DNA of 64,000 nucleotides from contig NZ_CP027190.1 of NCBI RefSeq assembly GCF_002970915.1, positions 1,736,001-1,800,000 on the forward strand, read 5' to 3'. Below are positions 21,098 through 30,043 of this stretch, one piece after another. This DNA comes from Lactobacillus sp. CBA3605. GTDB lineage: Bacteria > Bacillota > Bacilli > Lactobacillales > Lactobacillaceae. Each line of letters starts with the position of its first letter. Position 1 is the stretch's first letter. The notes under the pieces were generated by a model, which was given only the letters and a program-made list of their open reading frames with translations, did not search any database and was not told the DNA's origin. The position numbers and the translations under genes were made by a program.

Positions 21098-21874
21098 ATG
21101 CGGATTTTTGATTCCCATACCCATTTAAACAGTGAAGAATTTATTAACGAAGTTCCCAAGTATTTAGCCCAAGCGAAAGCGTTAGACGTGGTCCGGATGG
21201 CAATTGTGGGGTCAAATACGCAATTGAACGCTGCTGCCATTAAGTTAGCGACCACGTATCCTGAATTAGTAGCCATTGTTGGTTGGCATCCTGAAGATGC
21301 TAAAGATTATACTAAAGCAGCGGAGACCCAATTAATTGACCAACTGCAATTGCCAGAAGTTGTGGCGGTTGGCGAGATTGGACTGGATTATCATTGGGAT
21401 ACGTCACCGCAAGCCGTGCAACGAACGGTTTTTGCCCGGCAAGTGGCGATTGCTAAAGACTTACATTTACCAATTTCGGTGCATAATCGTGACGCCTTTG
21501 AAGATACTTATCAGATTTTAAAGGCGGCTGATGTCCGCGATATTGGTGGGGTCATGCATAGCTTTAACGGTGACCCGGAATGGCTCAAAAAGTTTTTGGA
21601 TTTGGGTATGCACATCTCATATAGTGGTGTGGCGTCATTCAAGCATGCTGATGACGTGCATGCGTCGGTCCAACAAACACCGAGTGATCGGTTGTTGGTT
21701 GAGACTGATGCGCCGTATCTAACGCCCGAACCTTATCGGGGCAAGCAAAATGAACCCGGTTATACGCATTACGTGGTGAATGCCGTGGCGAAATTACGAG
21801 CAACGACGCCCACCGAAATTGCCGCCCAAACTTATCAAAATGCAGAGGAATTATTTAAGATTGAAAAAGATTAA
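21098..21874 (+). CDS. tatD: TatD-family metal-dependent deoxyribonuclease
   Basis: The 258-residue amidohydrolase-fold protein has the metal-binding motifs FDSHTHLNS at the N-terminus, VGEIGLDYHW, PISVHNRDAF, GGVMHSFNG and LVETDAPYL. TatD nucleases act in DNA repair or turnover. The order metG-tatD-rnmV-rsmA is standard for Firmicutes. ATG 21098 follows AGAAAGGGG. The 3' end overlaps rnmV by 14 bases. Confidence 0.95.
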   Translation: MRIFDSHTHLNSEEFINEVPKYLAQAKALDVVRMAIVGSNTQLNAAAIKLATTYPELVAIVGWHPEDAKDYTKAAETQLIDQLQLPEVVAVGEIGLDYHWDTSPQAVQRTVFARQVAIAKDLHLPISVHNRDAFEDTYQILKAADVRDIGGVMHSFNGDPEWLKKFLDLGMHISYSGVASFKHADDVHASVQQTPSDRLLVETDAPYLTPEPYRGKQNEPGYTHYVVNAVAKLRATTPTEIAAQTYQNAEELFKIEKD

Positions 21875-22427
21875 AGAAGTTATTGTCGTCGAAGGTAAGG
21901 ACGATACGAAACGGTTAGCGTTAGCGGTGAATGCCGATACGATTGAAACGAATGGCTCGGCAGTTTCAGCGGCGACCGTGGCACAAATCAAACGATTACA
22001 AGCTAGCCGTGGCGTGATTGTTTTTACAGATCCAGATTTCTCAGGTGAACGGATTCGGCGGATTGTTTCGGCGGCCGTTCCTGGGGTCCAGCATGCCTTT
22101 TTACCGCGCAAAGCGGGAGTGCCCACCAAAGCGGGTGGGAGCTTAGGTGTGGAACACGCTAGTCCAGCAGCAATTCGGACGGCCTTAGCCAATCTGTACA
22201 CTGAAAATTTGAGTGAACCGACGACCCTGATTACTAAAACTGATTTGATTCAGGCTGGTTTATTAGCTGGCCCCGCTGCTCGTCAGCGCCGAGAACAGCT
22301 CGGTGAATTACTAAAAATCGGCTACGTGAATGGCAAGCAATTGCCTAAGCGGTTGCAATTGTTTCAAGTGCAACCAGCTGATTTTTGGCAGGCCGTCGCA
22401 CAATTACACACAGAGGAGACAAAATGA
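21861..22427 (+). CDS. rnmV: Ribonuclease M5 (5S rRNA maturation)
   Basis: RNase M5 trims 5S rRNA precursor in low-GC Gram-positives. The 188-residue protein opens with the Toprim motif VIVVEGKDDTKRL and the acidic FTDPDFSGERIRR, followed by the M5 C-terminal domain. The start chosen is TTG 21861 (LKKIKEVIVVEGKD) with AGAGGA upstream; the longer frame from 21780 only adds residues translated out of frame from tatD. The stop overlaps the rsmA ATG (ATGA). Confidence 0.94.
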   Translation: MKKIKEVIVVEGKDDTKRLALAVNADTIETNGSAVSAATVAQIKRLQASRGVIVFTDPDFSGERIRRIVSAAVPGVQHAFLPRKAGVPTKAGGSLGVEHASPAAIRTALANLYTENLSEPTTLITKTDLIQAGLLAGPAARQRREQLGELLKIGYVNGKQLPKRLQLFQVQPADFWQAVAQLHTEETK

Positions 22428-23317
22428 GTAAAGAAATTGATATTGCAAATCCCGCCCGTACGCAAGCCATCATTAATTCATATGGTTTACGTGTTAAGAA
22501 AAGTTTGGGTCAAAACTTTCTAACTGACCAAAATGTGTTGCATAATATTGTCGCCATTGCTGACATTAGTCCTGAAGATAATGTCATTGAAATCGGCCCC
22601 GGAATTGGGTCTTTGACTGAATATTTAGCCCGTGCGGCGCATCAAGTACTAGCCTTTGAAATTGATGATCGCTTATTGCCAATTTTAGATGAAACGTTAG
22701 CTGATTATGACAATATTGATGTGGTTAACCAAGATATTTTGAAAACTGATTTACCGGCAATGATTCAGGCGCACTTAGACCCCACGCGGCCTTTAAAATT
22801 GGTGGCTAATCTACCTTACTATATTACGACGCCAATTTTAATGAATTTATTGGCGGGCGATGTTAAGTTTGAGAACATTGTGGTCATGATGCAAAAAGAA
22901 GTTGCCGATCGGTTGTCAGCGGAACCAGGGACTAAGGCGTACGGTTCTTTGACGATTGCAGTCCAATATCGGATGGCTGCAGAACTTGCACTAGTGGTGC
23001 CCCGCACCGTTTTTGTGCCAGCTCCCAATGTGGATTCAGCGATTGTGAAGTTAACGGCGTTACCAACGCGGACCCACGTGCCATTTGATGAAGCGGCGTT
23101 CTTTAAGGTCGTTAAGGCCGGTTTTGCCCATCGGCGCAAGAATTTATGGAATAATTTACAGAGCTTATTTGGGAAACAACCAGAAACACGAACGTTAATC
23201 CAAGCTGCTTTGGATCAGGCTGAAATTGATCCAAAAATTCGGGCGGAACGTCTGACGGTCGATACGTTTATTACCTTGACGGATGCCTTACATGCGGTTG
23301 GCCTAATTGGCCTATAA
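22424..23317 (+). CDS. rsmA: 16S rRNA dimethyladenosine transferase
   Basis: RsmA/KsgA dimethylates two adjacent adenines near the 3' end of 16S rRNA during 30S assembly. The 297-residue protein shows KKSLGQNFLTD, the SAM site IEIGPGIGSLTEYL, the NLPYYITTPI motif IV and FVPAPNVDSAIV. ATG 22424 has CAGAGGAGA 5-10 bases upstream and overlaps the rnmV stop by four bases. Confidence 0.97.
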   Translation: MSKEIDIANPARTQAIINSYGLRVKKSLGQNFLTDQNVLHNIVAIADISPEDNVIEIGPGIGSLTEYLARAAHQVLAFEIDDRLLPILDETLADYDNIDVVNQDILKTDLPAMIQAHLDPTRPLKLVANLPYYITTPILMNLLAGDVKFENIVVMMQKEVADRLSAEPGTKAYGSLTIAVQYRMAAELALVVPRTVFVPAPNVDSAIVKLTALPTRTHVPFDEAAFFKVVKAGFAHRRKNLWNNLQSLFGKQPETRTLIQAALDQAEIDPKIRAERLTVDTFITLTDALHAVGLIGL

Positions 23318-23352
23318 AACAGTTGCACATTAGAAAACCTTGTGATATAATA

Positions 23353-23381
23353 TTGACTTTTTCGTGAAAAGCTAGTATAGT
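23353..23381 (+). promoter_or_regulatory. Promoter of veg
   Basis: TTGACT (23353-23358) and TATAGT (23376-23381) are 17 bases apart. The veg promoter of Bacillus is likewise known to be strong. Confidence 0.8.
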
Positions 23382-23405
23382 AGTTTCACATGAGGAGGTT
23401 TCTGA

Positions 23406-23657
23406 ATGCCAATTTCACTAGCTGCAATTAAAGATAAGCTTGACGCTCGCATTGGGCAACACATGAAAGTCGTTGCCCAAGCGGGCCGTAAAAAGACCAC
23501 TGAACGTCATGGTATCTTGAAAGAAACGTACCGTTCTGTATTTGTCGTTGATTTAGACCAACAGGAAAACTCTTTTGAACGGGTCTCATACAGTTACACG
23601 GATGTGTTAACGAAAAACGTTCAAATCGCCTTTGAAGATGAAACAACTGAAGCTTAA
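23406..23657 (+). CDS. veg: Veg family protein
   Basis: The 83-residue basic protein matches Veg: an N-terminal helix (LAAIKDKLDARIGQHM), an SH3-like strand set (GRKKTTERHGILKETYRSVFVVDLD) and the SFERVSYSYTDVLT end. In Bacillus subtilis Veg stimulates biofilm gene expression; its molecular action is unclear. ATG 23406 follows GAGGAGG. Gene position between rsmA and ispE is conserved. Confidence 0.93.
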   Translation: MPISLAAIKDKLDARIGQHMKVVAQAGRKKTTERHGILKETYRSVFVVDLDQQENSFERVSYSYTDVLTKNVQIAFEDETTEA

Positions 23658-23683
23658 TTCGCCACGTGCGAACTCTCAATACT

Positions 23684-23706
23684 AAGACCCGCAGCAAGGT
23701 CTTTTT
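23684..23706 (+). terminator. Terminator after veg
   Basis: AAGACC (23684-23689) pairs with GGTCTT (23698-23703), followed by Ts; a short stem. Confidence 0.65.
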
Positions 23707-23787
23707 ATTTTGCCCTGATATTAGTATAATTGTATCAAAGTAAGATAACGACCCAGATAATCGCGGTCATAAAAGAGGGTGAGACGC

Positions 23788-24654
23788 GTGCAGATCGTGG
23801 AAAAAGCGCCGGCAAAAATCAACTTGGGCTTAGATACGTTGTTTGAACATCAAAACGGTGCCAAGGAATGGAATATGGTGATGACGTCGGTTGATTTGGC
23901 CGATTACGTGCAGATTGAGACCCTGACTGCCAATCGGATTGAAGTGGCGACCGATAGTGGCTTTTTGCCGAACGATCGGCGAAATCTCGCTTTTCAAGCG
24001 GTAAGTTTATTAAAACGCCAATATCATATTCGGAGTGGTGTGCGGATTAAAATAAAAAAAGCGATTCCAGTTGCGGCCGGATTAGGTGGCGGTTCCTCGG
24101 ATGCTGCTGCCGTTTTACGGGGGTTGAATCGGTTGTGGGAACTTAATTTAGATTTAGCCACCCTGGCCCGCTTAGGATTACAGATTGATTCGGACGTTCC
24201 CTATTGTGTTTATAGTCAGACCGCTCATGTGACTGGCAAAGGAGAATTAGTGCGACCACTACCCAAGTTGCCACCATTGTGGATTGTACTCGCCAAGCCT
24301 AAAATCAGCGTCTCTACGCCGAACATCTTACGGCAGATTGATTATCGGCAATTAACCACGCACCCGGAAATCCCGGGATTAATTGCTGGTGTCCAAACGG
24401 GCAATTTAGAACAGATTTTTCAACATATGGGTAACGTGTTAGAGCCCATCACGGCTAATCGTTATCCAGAAATCATGCAAATTAAACAACAATTATTAAC
24501 TTTTGGGGCGGATGCAGCGCAGATGAGTGGCACGGGACCAACGGTGTTTGGCGTCTGTCGCAAGCGTTCGCGCGCCCAGCGCGTCTATAACTCGCTCAAG
24601 GGTTTTTGTCGGGAAGTTTATCTGGTTCGCCCGGTGAATCTAACAGATCGTTAA
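23788..24654 (+). CDS. ispE: 4-diphosphocytidyl-2-C-methyl-D-erythritol kinase homologue
   Basis: The 288-residue GHMP kinase has Lys10 in EKAPAKINLGLD, the ATP loop PVAAGLGGGSSDAAAV and the catalytic DSDVPYC, so the active site looks intact. IspE phosphorylates CDP-methylerythritol in the MEP isoprenoid route. This genome carries mvaA of the mevalonate route, so a full MEP pathway is unlikely and the true substrate is open. Position between veg and purR is conserved from Bacillus. GTG 23788 is preferred over GTG 23779 because AGAGGGTGA then has good spacing. Confidence 0.9.
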   Translation: MQIVEKAPAKINLGLDTLFEHQNGAKEWNMVMTSVDLADYVQIETLTANRIEVATDSGFLPNDRRNLAFQAVSLLKRQYHIRSGVRIKIKKAIPVAAGLGGGSSDAAAVLRGLNRLWELNLDLATLARLGLQIDSDVPYCVYSQTAHVTGKGELVRPLPKLPPLWIVLAKPKISVSTPNILRQIDYRQLTTHPEIPGLIAGVQTGNLEQIFQHMGNVLEPITANRYPEIMQIKQQLLTFGADAAQMSGTGPTVFGVCRKRSRAQRVYNSLKGFCREVYLVRPVNLTDR

Positions 24655-24667
24655 GAGCAATCATTAA

Positions 24668-24703
24668 AGCGGGTGACTTAATTGGTCAGCACCGCTTTTT
24701 TTT
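24668..24703 (+). terminator. Terminator after ispE
   Basis: AGCGGGTGAC (24668-24677) pairs with GTCAGCACCGCT (24685-24696) with small bulges, followed by eight Ts. Confidence 0.75.
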
Positions 24704-24775
24704 GTTATGCAATGGCTGAACCCAGCATAAGTGGGGTGAGGTGTGGTTAAATTGAAATAAATGAGGTGGATGATA

Positions 24776-25723
24776 ATGAAGCAAACAACTAAATTAGGGT
24801 TAACTTTAGCGGGAGTGGTTGGTGCAACGACCTATGCCGGTGCATTGCTTGGTGGTGCTGTTGCCTATCAGGTCGCCATGCACGTGAGTGACGAACAAAA
24901 AAAGCGTGGTCAACAGTTATCGCGGTCAGAAAATACTGAAATCGAAAATTTTTGGTACGATAAACACCCACAACAACAATGGCAGTTGCAAAGCTTTGAT
25001 GGCTTGAACTTAGTTGCCACGTATCTACCCAATCCTCAAGCGAACGGGCGATTGGTTATTTTAGCCCATGGTCTCAACCATTCACGTGAACAGATGATTC
25101 CCTATGCTCGTATTTTTATGAGTCTGGGGTACGCCGTGCTGATGCCAGATGCGCGCGCCTTTGGTGATAGTGATGGGCATACAATTGGTTATGGCTGGTT
25201 AGATCGGTTGGATTATGATCGCTGGATTACCATGGCCTTGACGCAATTAGGCACTGACATCGAAATCGTTTTGATGGGGATTTCGATGGGGGCGGCGACG
25301 GTTATGGCGACTAGCGGCGACCCTTTGCCCGAAAATGTTAAAGCAATTGTGGAAGATAGTGGTTATGCAGATTTATATGATGAAGCCAAATTTCGATTGA
25401 CGCATCAATTTCATTTGCCAGCTTACCCAATCATGCCGCTGGCTAATCAAATTGCGCGTCGCAGTGCCGGCTATGCGTTCAATGATGGGCACATTTTACA
25501 GCAGGTCCAAACGGGGGCTTTGCCGATTCTGATTATTCATGGGATGCATGATACAACGGTACCGGTCCGCAATGCGCACCAACTTTATAATCGGGTGGCG
25601 CAACAAAAAGGCCTGTACATTGATGCCGATGCGGGCCACGTCCAAGCGGTTCGGACGCATCCAGATCGGTATCAAGCCGTGGTAAGTGAATTTTTAACTG
25701 AACAAGTGGGACTAACCTCCTAA
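24776..25723 (+). CDS. Membrane-anchored alpha/beta hydrolase
   Basis: The 315-residue product begins with an N-terminal hydrophobic segment (about residues 6-35, LGLTLAGVVGATTYAGALLGGAVAY), probably a membrane anchor. An alpha/beta hydrolase domain follows with ILAHGLNHSREQM (oxyanion region), the nucleophile elbow GISMGAA, an acid near HGMHDTTVP and the catalytic His in DAGHVQAV. Substrate is unknown; related lactobacillus proteins are usually called extracellular or surface hydrolases. ATG 24776 with GAGGTGG upstream is preferred to ATG 24761. Confidence 0.88.
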   Translation: MKQTTKLGLTLAGVVGATTYAGALLGGAVAYQVAMHVSDEQKKRGQQLSRSENTEIENFWYDKHPQQQWQLQSFDGLNLVATYLPNPQANGRLVILAHGLNHSREQMIPYARIFMSLGYAVLMPDARAFGDSDGHTIGYGWLDRLDYDRWITMALTQLGTDIEIVLMGISMGAATVMATSGDPLPENVKAIVEDSGYADLYDEAKFRLTHQFHLPAYPIMPLANQIARRSAGYAFNDGHILQQVQTGALPILIIHGMHDTTVPVRNAHQLYNRVAQQKGLYIDADAGHVQAVRTHPDRYQAVVSEFLTEQVGLTS

Positions 25724-25764
25724 ATAGTTGGGCCAGTCAGTTTACATGCCGGCAGAGCTAAGTT

Positions 25765-25791
25765 AACGCGATCAAGCTGGTCGCGTTTTTT
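25765..25791 (+). terminator. Terminator after the alpha/beta hydrolase
   Basis: AACGCGA (25765-25771) pairs with TCGCGTT (25781-25787) before a T run. Confidence 0.8.
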
Positions 25792-25808
25792 GGAGTGGAA
25801 TTGACCTG

Positions 25809-25836
25809 TTGACAAATTGGCGGTTTCAGGTAAACT
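25809..25836 (+). promoter_or_regulatory. Promoter of the zinc ABC operon
   Basis: TTGACA (25809-25814) and TAAACT (25831-25836) are 16 bases apart, directly before the Zur-type palindrome. Confidence 0.7.
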
Positions 25837-25837
25837 A

Positions 25838-25858
25838 AAATAGTAATCATTACTATTT
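25838..25858 (+). promoter_or_regulatory. Zur-type operator (21-bp perfect palindrome)
   Basis: The 21-bp sequence is perfectly palindromic about position 25848 (half-site AAATAGTAAT). It fits the Firmicute Zur box pattern AAATnGTAATnATTACnATTT. It overlaps the -10/+1 region, so Zur with zinc would block transcription of the transporter genes. Confidence 0.85.
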
Positions 25859-25887
25859 ACCTTATTTAGAGAGATGGGGGTTAGACT

Positions 25888-26580
25888 ATGACGGAACCCT
25901 TAATAGCCGTCCAACATTTGGAAATTAGTTTTCCAAATAACCAGGTTTTTAAAGATTTAGATTTTAAGATTCAACGCGGTGATTTTTTGACTGTTATTGG
26001 TGAAAATGGCGTTGGTAAAACGACTTTAATTCGAGCCTTGTTAGGCATGTTGAAGCCTAGCGCGGGTCAGATTAAGTATTATCCCAATAAAGCCGCAATT
26101 AAAGTAGGTTATGTACCTCAATTTCGTAATTTGGATCAAGAATATCCGTTAACTATTGAAGATTTTGTGGGCTTGAATGTGCGGGGCTGGTTACCTTGGT
26201 TATCAAAGGCGGAACACCAACAAGTGCAGACTGCAATGGCGGTGACTAACGTCAAAAAAATCAAGCAACGCCAACTCGGGATGGCATCCGGTGGTGAAAA
26301 ACAGAGGGCTTACTTAGCGCAAGCTATTGTTGAACAACCACAACTGCTGATTCTCGATGAGTCGACTGCGAGTTTAGATAACGAAATGAAATATGAATTA
26401 TTAGATTTGGTTCAAAACTTGAATCAAACAAGTGATATTACCGTGGTATTTGTGACCCATGATTTTCCGTTAGCAAAGCAATATGCCAAGCATTATTTGG
26501 CGCTGAAGCCAGGGTATCAACAGTTTGGCTCGATTGACGAGATGTCGGTGGCCCAACTAAAGGAGGTCACAAATGTTTAG
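25888..26580 (+). CDS. znuC: Zinc ABC transporter, ATP-binding protein
   Basis: The 230-residue ATPase has Walker A GENGVGKTTL, Q-loop YVPQFRNL, signature MASGGEKQRAYLAQA and Walker B LLILDESTAS. It belongs to the manganese/zinc importer subgroup and powers uptake with the permease encoded next. Zinc rather than manganese is inferred from the Zur-type operator. The stop lies 8 bases into znuB. No substrate-binding lipoprotein gene is adjacent. Confidence 0.92.
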   Translation: MTEPLIAVQHLEISFPNNQVFKDLDFKIQRGDFLTVIGENGVGKTTLIRALLGMLKPSAGQIKYYPNKAAIKVGYVPQFRNLDQEYPLTIEDFVGLNVRGWLPWLSKAEHQQVQTAMAVTNVKKIKQRQLGMASGGEKQRAYLAQAIVEQPQLLILDESTASLDNEMKYELLDLVQNLNQTSDITVVFVTHDFPLAKQYAKHYLALKPGYQQFGSIDEMSVAQLKEVTNV

Positions 26581-27370
26581 TTTAGCTTTTATGCGGAACG
26601 CCTATTTTGCTGGGACGTTTATTGCAATTATTTGTGGCACTATCGGCGTCTTTGTGATTGCCCGTAATTTGTCATTTTTGACGCATACCTTATCTGAAAT
26701 TGGATTCGCCGGTGCCGCTTTTGGGATTTTTATGGGCTGGACGGCGTTGACTGGGATGCTGATTTTTACGGTCATTAGTTCGGTGATTGTCGGTCAGATG
26801 AGTGTAAAGCAGTCACGACGTGAAGCCTCGATTTCGGCTATTTCGGCATTGTTTATTGGACTAGGAATTTTGTTTTTATCGCTGTCAAATCAAACGTCGA
26901 GTTACGCCACCAGTATTTTATTTGGTAGTGTAATTGGGATTGCCCAAGCGGATGTCATCCGGGTAGCCGTATTGTCAGGATTGGTTATTCTAGTGATGTT
27001 GGGGTTATATCGTCCCTTAAAATTCGATTCTTTCGATGCGATTGGCGCTAAAGTCAGTGGCCTGTGGACGACGGCAATTTCAGTGGTTTTCCTCGTTTTA
27101 GTAGCCATGAGTGTTAGTGTGGCCGCCCAGATTGTTGGGTCCTTGTTAATTTTCATTCTGTTAACATTACCGGCAGCTGCGGCACGTTACTTTGTGCATA
27201 CTGTCAGCAAAATGATTGGGTTATCAATTGTTTTTGCACTGATTGGGGTCTGGCTGGGCCTGTATCTGAGTTACGTGACGAATCTACCGGTCAGTTTCTT
27301 TATTGCTTCAATCGAGTGTCTTTTTTATTTTTCGGCTTTAGGTTACCAACGATTACGGGTTGGCAGTTAA
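26573..27370 (+). CDS. znuB: Zinc ABC transporter, permease
   Basis: The 265-residue ABC-3 family permease has about 7-8 hydrophobic segments. Conserved spots include IARNLSFLTHTLSEIGFAGAA and the VVAAQIVGSLLIFILLTLPAAAAR-like region near residue 175-205. It forms the channel for metal import with ZnuC. Start ATG 26573 follows AAAGGAGGT and overlaps znuC. A terminator follows at 27383. Confidence 0.92.
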   Translation: MFSLAFMRNAYFAGTFIAIICGTIGVFVIARNLSFLTHTLSEIGFAGAAFGIFMGWTALTGMLIFTVISSVIVGQMSVKQSRREASISAISALFIGLGILFLSLSNQTSSYATSILFGSVIGIAQADVIRVAVLSGLVILVMLGLYRPLKFDSFDAIGAKVSGLWTTAISVVFLVLVAMSVSVAAQIVGSLLIFILLTLPAAAARYFVHTVSKMIGLSIVFALIGVWLGLYLSYVTNLPVSFFIASIECLFYFSALGYQRLRVGS

Positions 27371-27382
27371 CTTGGGTCGTCT

Positions 27383-27425
27383 AGACGTGCACCGACGGCT
27401 AAGCCGTTAGTACGCGTCTTTTTTT
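27383..27425 (+). terminator. Terminator after znuB
   Basis: AGACGTGC (27383-27390) pairs with ACGCGTCT (27412-27419), with inner ACGGCT/AGCCGT pairing, then seven Ts. Confidence 0.85.
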
Positions 27426-27487
27426 GATTGTTCTCAATTTAACCAAAAATTTAGATGTTTAATCACTATTTAACGAATGATATTAAG

Positions 27488-27543
27488 AAATTCCGATTGT
27501 TTTCTAAAAAGATAGCAAAAGATTACCTAATTTCCGAACGTTT
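27488..27543 (+). promoter_or_regulatory. PurBox-like sites upstream of purR
   Basis: ATTTCCGAACGTTT (27530-27543) matches the PurR box AWWWCCGAACWWT. A weaker copy with CCGATT lies at 27488-27500. Their position before purR suggests autoregulation through PRPP-responsive PurR. Confidence 0.65.
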
Positions 27544-27597
27544 GTGTTATCATTTTGCATAGACTTTAAAAAAGATGATTTAGGTTGAGGTGGAAAC

Positions 27598-28434
27598 ATG
27601 AAAGTACGTAGAAGCGAACGTTTAATTGATATGACGCGCTATTTGTTGGAACGACCCCATACATTGGTCTCGTTAACTTATTTTGCGGCGCGTTACGAAT
27701 CGGCGAAATCTTCCATTAGTGAAGACTTAACGATTTTGAAACGCACCTTCCAGATGCGCGGTACCGGGATTCTAGAAACGATTCCAGGCGCTGCGGGAGG
27801 CGCTCGCTTTATTCCTTATATCTTAAAAGAAGAAGCCCAAACATTTATTGATAAAATGACGGACTTAGTTGCTGACAAGGATCGGGTTTTACCCGGCGGC
27901 TATATTTACTTATCCGATATTTTGGGGCAACCAGAAATTTTGCGGCAAGTGGGTCGAGTGATTGCAACGCAATACTTGAATCAAAAAATTGACGCAGTGA
28001 TGACGGTAGCTACCAAGGGAATTCCAATTGCCCAGAGTGTGGCAACGTATTTGAACGTGCCATTTGTGATTGTCCGTAACGATTCTAAAATTACCGAAGG
28101 TTCTACGGTTAGCGTGAACTATGTTTCCGGTTCTTCTGAACGCATTAAAAAAATGGAATTATCGAAGCGTAGTCTAACCGAAGGCGCCAATGTTTTAATT
28201 GTGGATGACTTTATGAAAGGTGGCGGCACGATTAACGGGATGAAGACGTTAATTGAAGAATTTGATGCTAATTTGATTGGCATTACCGTCTTTGCCGAAG
28301 CGGCCTTTACGGGTAATCGGTTGATTGATGACTATACGTCATTGTTACAGGTCACTAATGTTAATGATAATGAAAAAGCAATCAAAGTCATTCCTGGTAA
28401 CTATTTAGAGAAGGTTTTTGGAGCGGAGGTCTAA
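27598..28434 (+). CDS. purR: Purine operon repressor
   Basis: The 278-residue protein has an N-terminal winged helix (to about residue 75) and a phosphoribosyltransferase-like domain with the PRPP motif VLIVDDFMKGGGTINGM. In Bacillus PurR binds PurBox DNA and is released by PRPP. ATG 27598 follows TTGAGGTGG. It sits between the zinc genes and glmU; the ispE-purR-glmU-prs order is conserved, with insertions here. Confidence 0.95.
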   Translation: MKVRRSERLIDMTRYLLERPHTLVSLTYFAARYESAKSSISEDLTILKRTFQMRGTGILETIPGAAGGARFIPYILKEEAQTFIDKMTDLVADKDRVLPGGYIYLSDILGQPEILRQVGRVIATQYLNQKIDAVMTVATKGIPIAQSVATYLNVPFVIVRNDSKITEGSTVSVNYVSGSSERIKKMELSKRSLTEGANVLIVDDFMKGGGTINGMKTLIEEFDANLIGITVFAEAAFTGNRLIDDYTSLLQVTNVNDNEKAIKVIPGNYLEKVFGAEV

Positions 28435-28501
28435 AGGCCATGTTTTTGAACCTATTCTTTGGTATGATTAAGTGAATTGAAGACTAAGGAGAAATTTTGT
28501 T

Positions 28502-29884
28502 ATGACAACCAAAAATGCTATCATCATGGCCGCTGGTAAAGGGACCCGGATGAAATCCAAGTTAGTCAAAGTGCTCCACCAAGTTTGTGGTAAGGCGATG
28601 GTTGACCACGTGTTGACCCAAGTTGAAGCCACTTCGATGAATAAGATTGTGACCATTGTGGGTCATGGTGCTAAGGACGTGGAGTCGGCTTTAGGTGACC
28701 GGACCTATTATGCGGAGCAAACGTCCCAATTAGGGACCGGTCATGCTGTCTTACAAGCTGAAGATTTATTACGCGATGCTGACGGGATGACTTTGATTGT
28801 GAGTGGGGATACCCCGTTATTCCGCGCTGAAACTTTCCAAGAGTTGTTTGAATACCACCAGGCAAAGAAGGCCGCTGGGACCGTGTTGACTTCAGAAGCC
28901 CCTGATCCACAAGGGTATGGACGCGTTGTTCGGAATCATTTAGGCATTGTTGAAAAAATTGTTGAACAAAAAGATGCGACTAAAGCTGAGCAAGCGATTC
29001 ATGAAATCAATACCGGCGTTTACTGTTTTGATAATCAGAAATTATTTGCGGCGTTACATCAAGTGACCAATGATAATGCGCAAGGTGAATATTATTTAAC
29101 TGATGTGATTCAGATTATGAAGGCGCAAGGCGATATTGTTGCCGCTTACCGGATGAGTGATTTTGATGAATCCATGGGTGTTAATACGCGAGCAGCATTA
29201 GCCCAAGCCACGAAGGTTATGCAAGAACGAATTAATACAGCGCATATGGCTAATGGGGTGTCAATCATTGATCCCGCAGCGACGTATATTGATGCTGGTG
29301 TTAAGATTGGAGCCGATACGGTTGTGGAACCTGGGGTCTTAATTAAAGGTCAGACGACGATTGGTTCAGATTGTTTTATTGGCGCACATTCAGAAATTCA
29401 TGATATGACGATTGAAGACCGGGTGACCGTTACGTCGTCATTCTTAGAAGATTCCATCATGCATGCGGATAGCAATATTGGGCCTTATAGTCATTTACGA
29501 CCACAAGCTGAGATTGGGGAACATGTCCACTTAGGTAACTTTGTGGAAGTGAAGAAAGCCCAAATCGGCGCGCGGACAAAGGTAGGTCACTTAACTTATG
29601 TTGGTGATGCGACTTTAGGTCAGGATATTAACGTTGGCTGTGGTGTGGTCTTTATCAATTATGATGGCGTTAATAAACATCATACTAACGTTGGTGATGC
29701 AGCTTTCATCGGTAGCAATTCCAATGTTATTGCACCAGTTGAAGTTGCCGATCATTCCTTTATCGCGGCTGGTTCGACGATTACGGACGATGTTAATTTC
29801 CACGACATGGCGATTGCACGTGCCCGTCAAACCAATAAACCAGACTATTGGAAAAAATTACCACATGAACCAGAAAATAATTAG
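28502..29884 (+). CDS. glmU: Bifunctional GlcN-1-P acetyltransferase / GlcNAc-1-P uridyltransferase
   Basis: GlmU makes UDP-GlcNAc for peptidoglycan and teichoic acids. The 460-residue protein has the uridyltransferase domain with [13 protein letters not shown] at the N-terminus and DTPLF near residue 105. From about residue 250 a left-handed beta-helix of hexapeptide repeats carries the acetyltransferase site ([19 protein letters not shown]). ATG 28502 follows AAGGAG. A long hairpin at 29929 ends the transcript. Confidence 0.97.
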   Translation: MTTKNAIIMAAGKGTRMKSKLVKVLHQVCGKAMVDHVLTQVEATSMNKIVTIVGHGAKDVESALGDRTYYAEQTSQLGTGHAVLQAEDLLRDADGMTLIVSGDTPLFRAETFQELFEYHQAKKAAGTVLTSEAPDPQGYGRVVRNHLGIVEKIVEQKDATKAEQAIHEINTGVYCFDNQKLFAALHQVTNDNAQGEYYLTDVIQIMKAQGDIVAAYRMSDFDESMGVNTRAALAQATKVMQERINTAHMANGVSIIDPAATYIDAGVKIGADTVVEPGVLIKGQTTIGSDCFIGAHSEIHDMTIEDRVTVTSSFLEDSIMHADSNIGPYSHLRPQAEIGEHVHLGNFVEVKKAQIGARTKVGHLTYVGDATLGQDINVGCGVVFINYDGVNKHHTNVGDAAFIGSNSNVIAPVEVADHSFIAAGSTITDDVNFHDMAIARARQTNKPDYWKKLPHEPENN

Positions 29885-29928
29885 ACCGTAATTAAAAATA
29901 AATCAGGGGCATAATGCTGATTTAAACG

Positions 29929-29982
29929 AAAAGTTGCTAGGAAAGACTCGTTTTTGAGTCTTTCCTAGCAACTTTTGTTTTA
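29929..29982. terminator. Bidirectional terminator with 21-bp perfect stem
   Basis: Positions 29929-29949 and 29956-29976 are exact reverse complements around a 6-base loop. T-rich sequence follows on the plus strand and A-rich sequence on the other side. It separates glmU from the convergent regulator pseudogene. A smaller hairpin (29900-29906 with 29917-29923) precedes it. Confidence 0.9.
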
Positions 29983-30043
29983 CAGGCCGGTTAAGTCAAA
30001 ATAATTAAGCTGTTAATCATCGCAACAAAACCAAGGCAATCAT

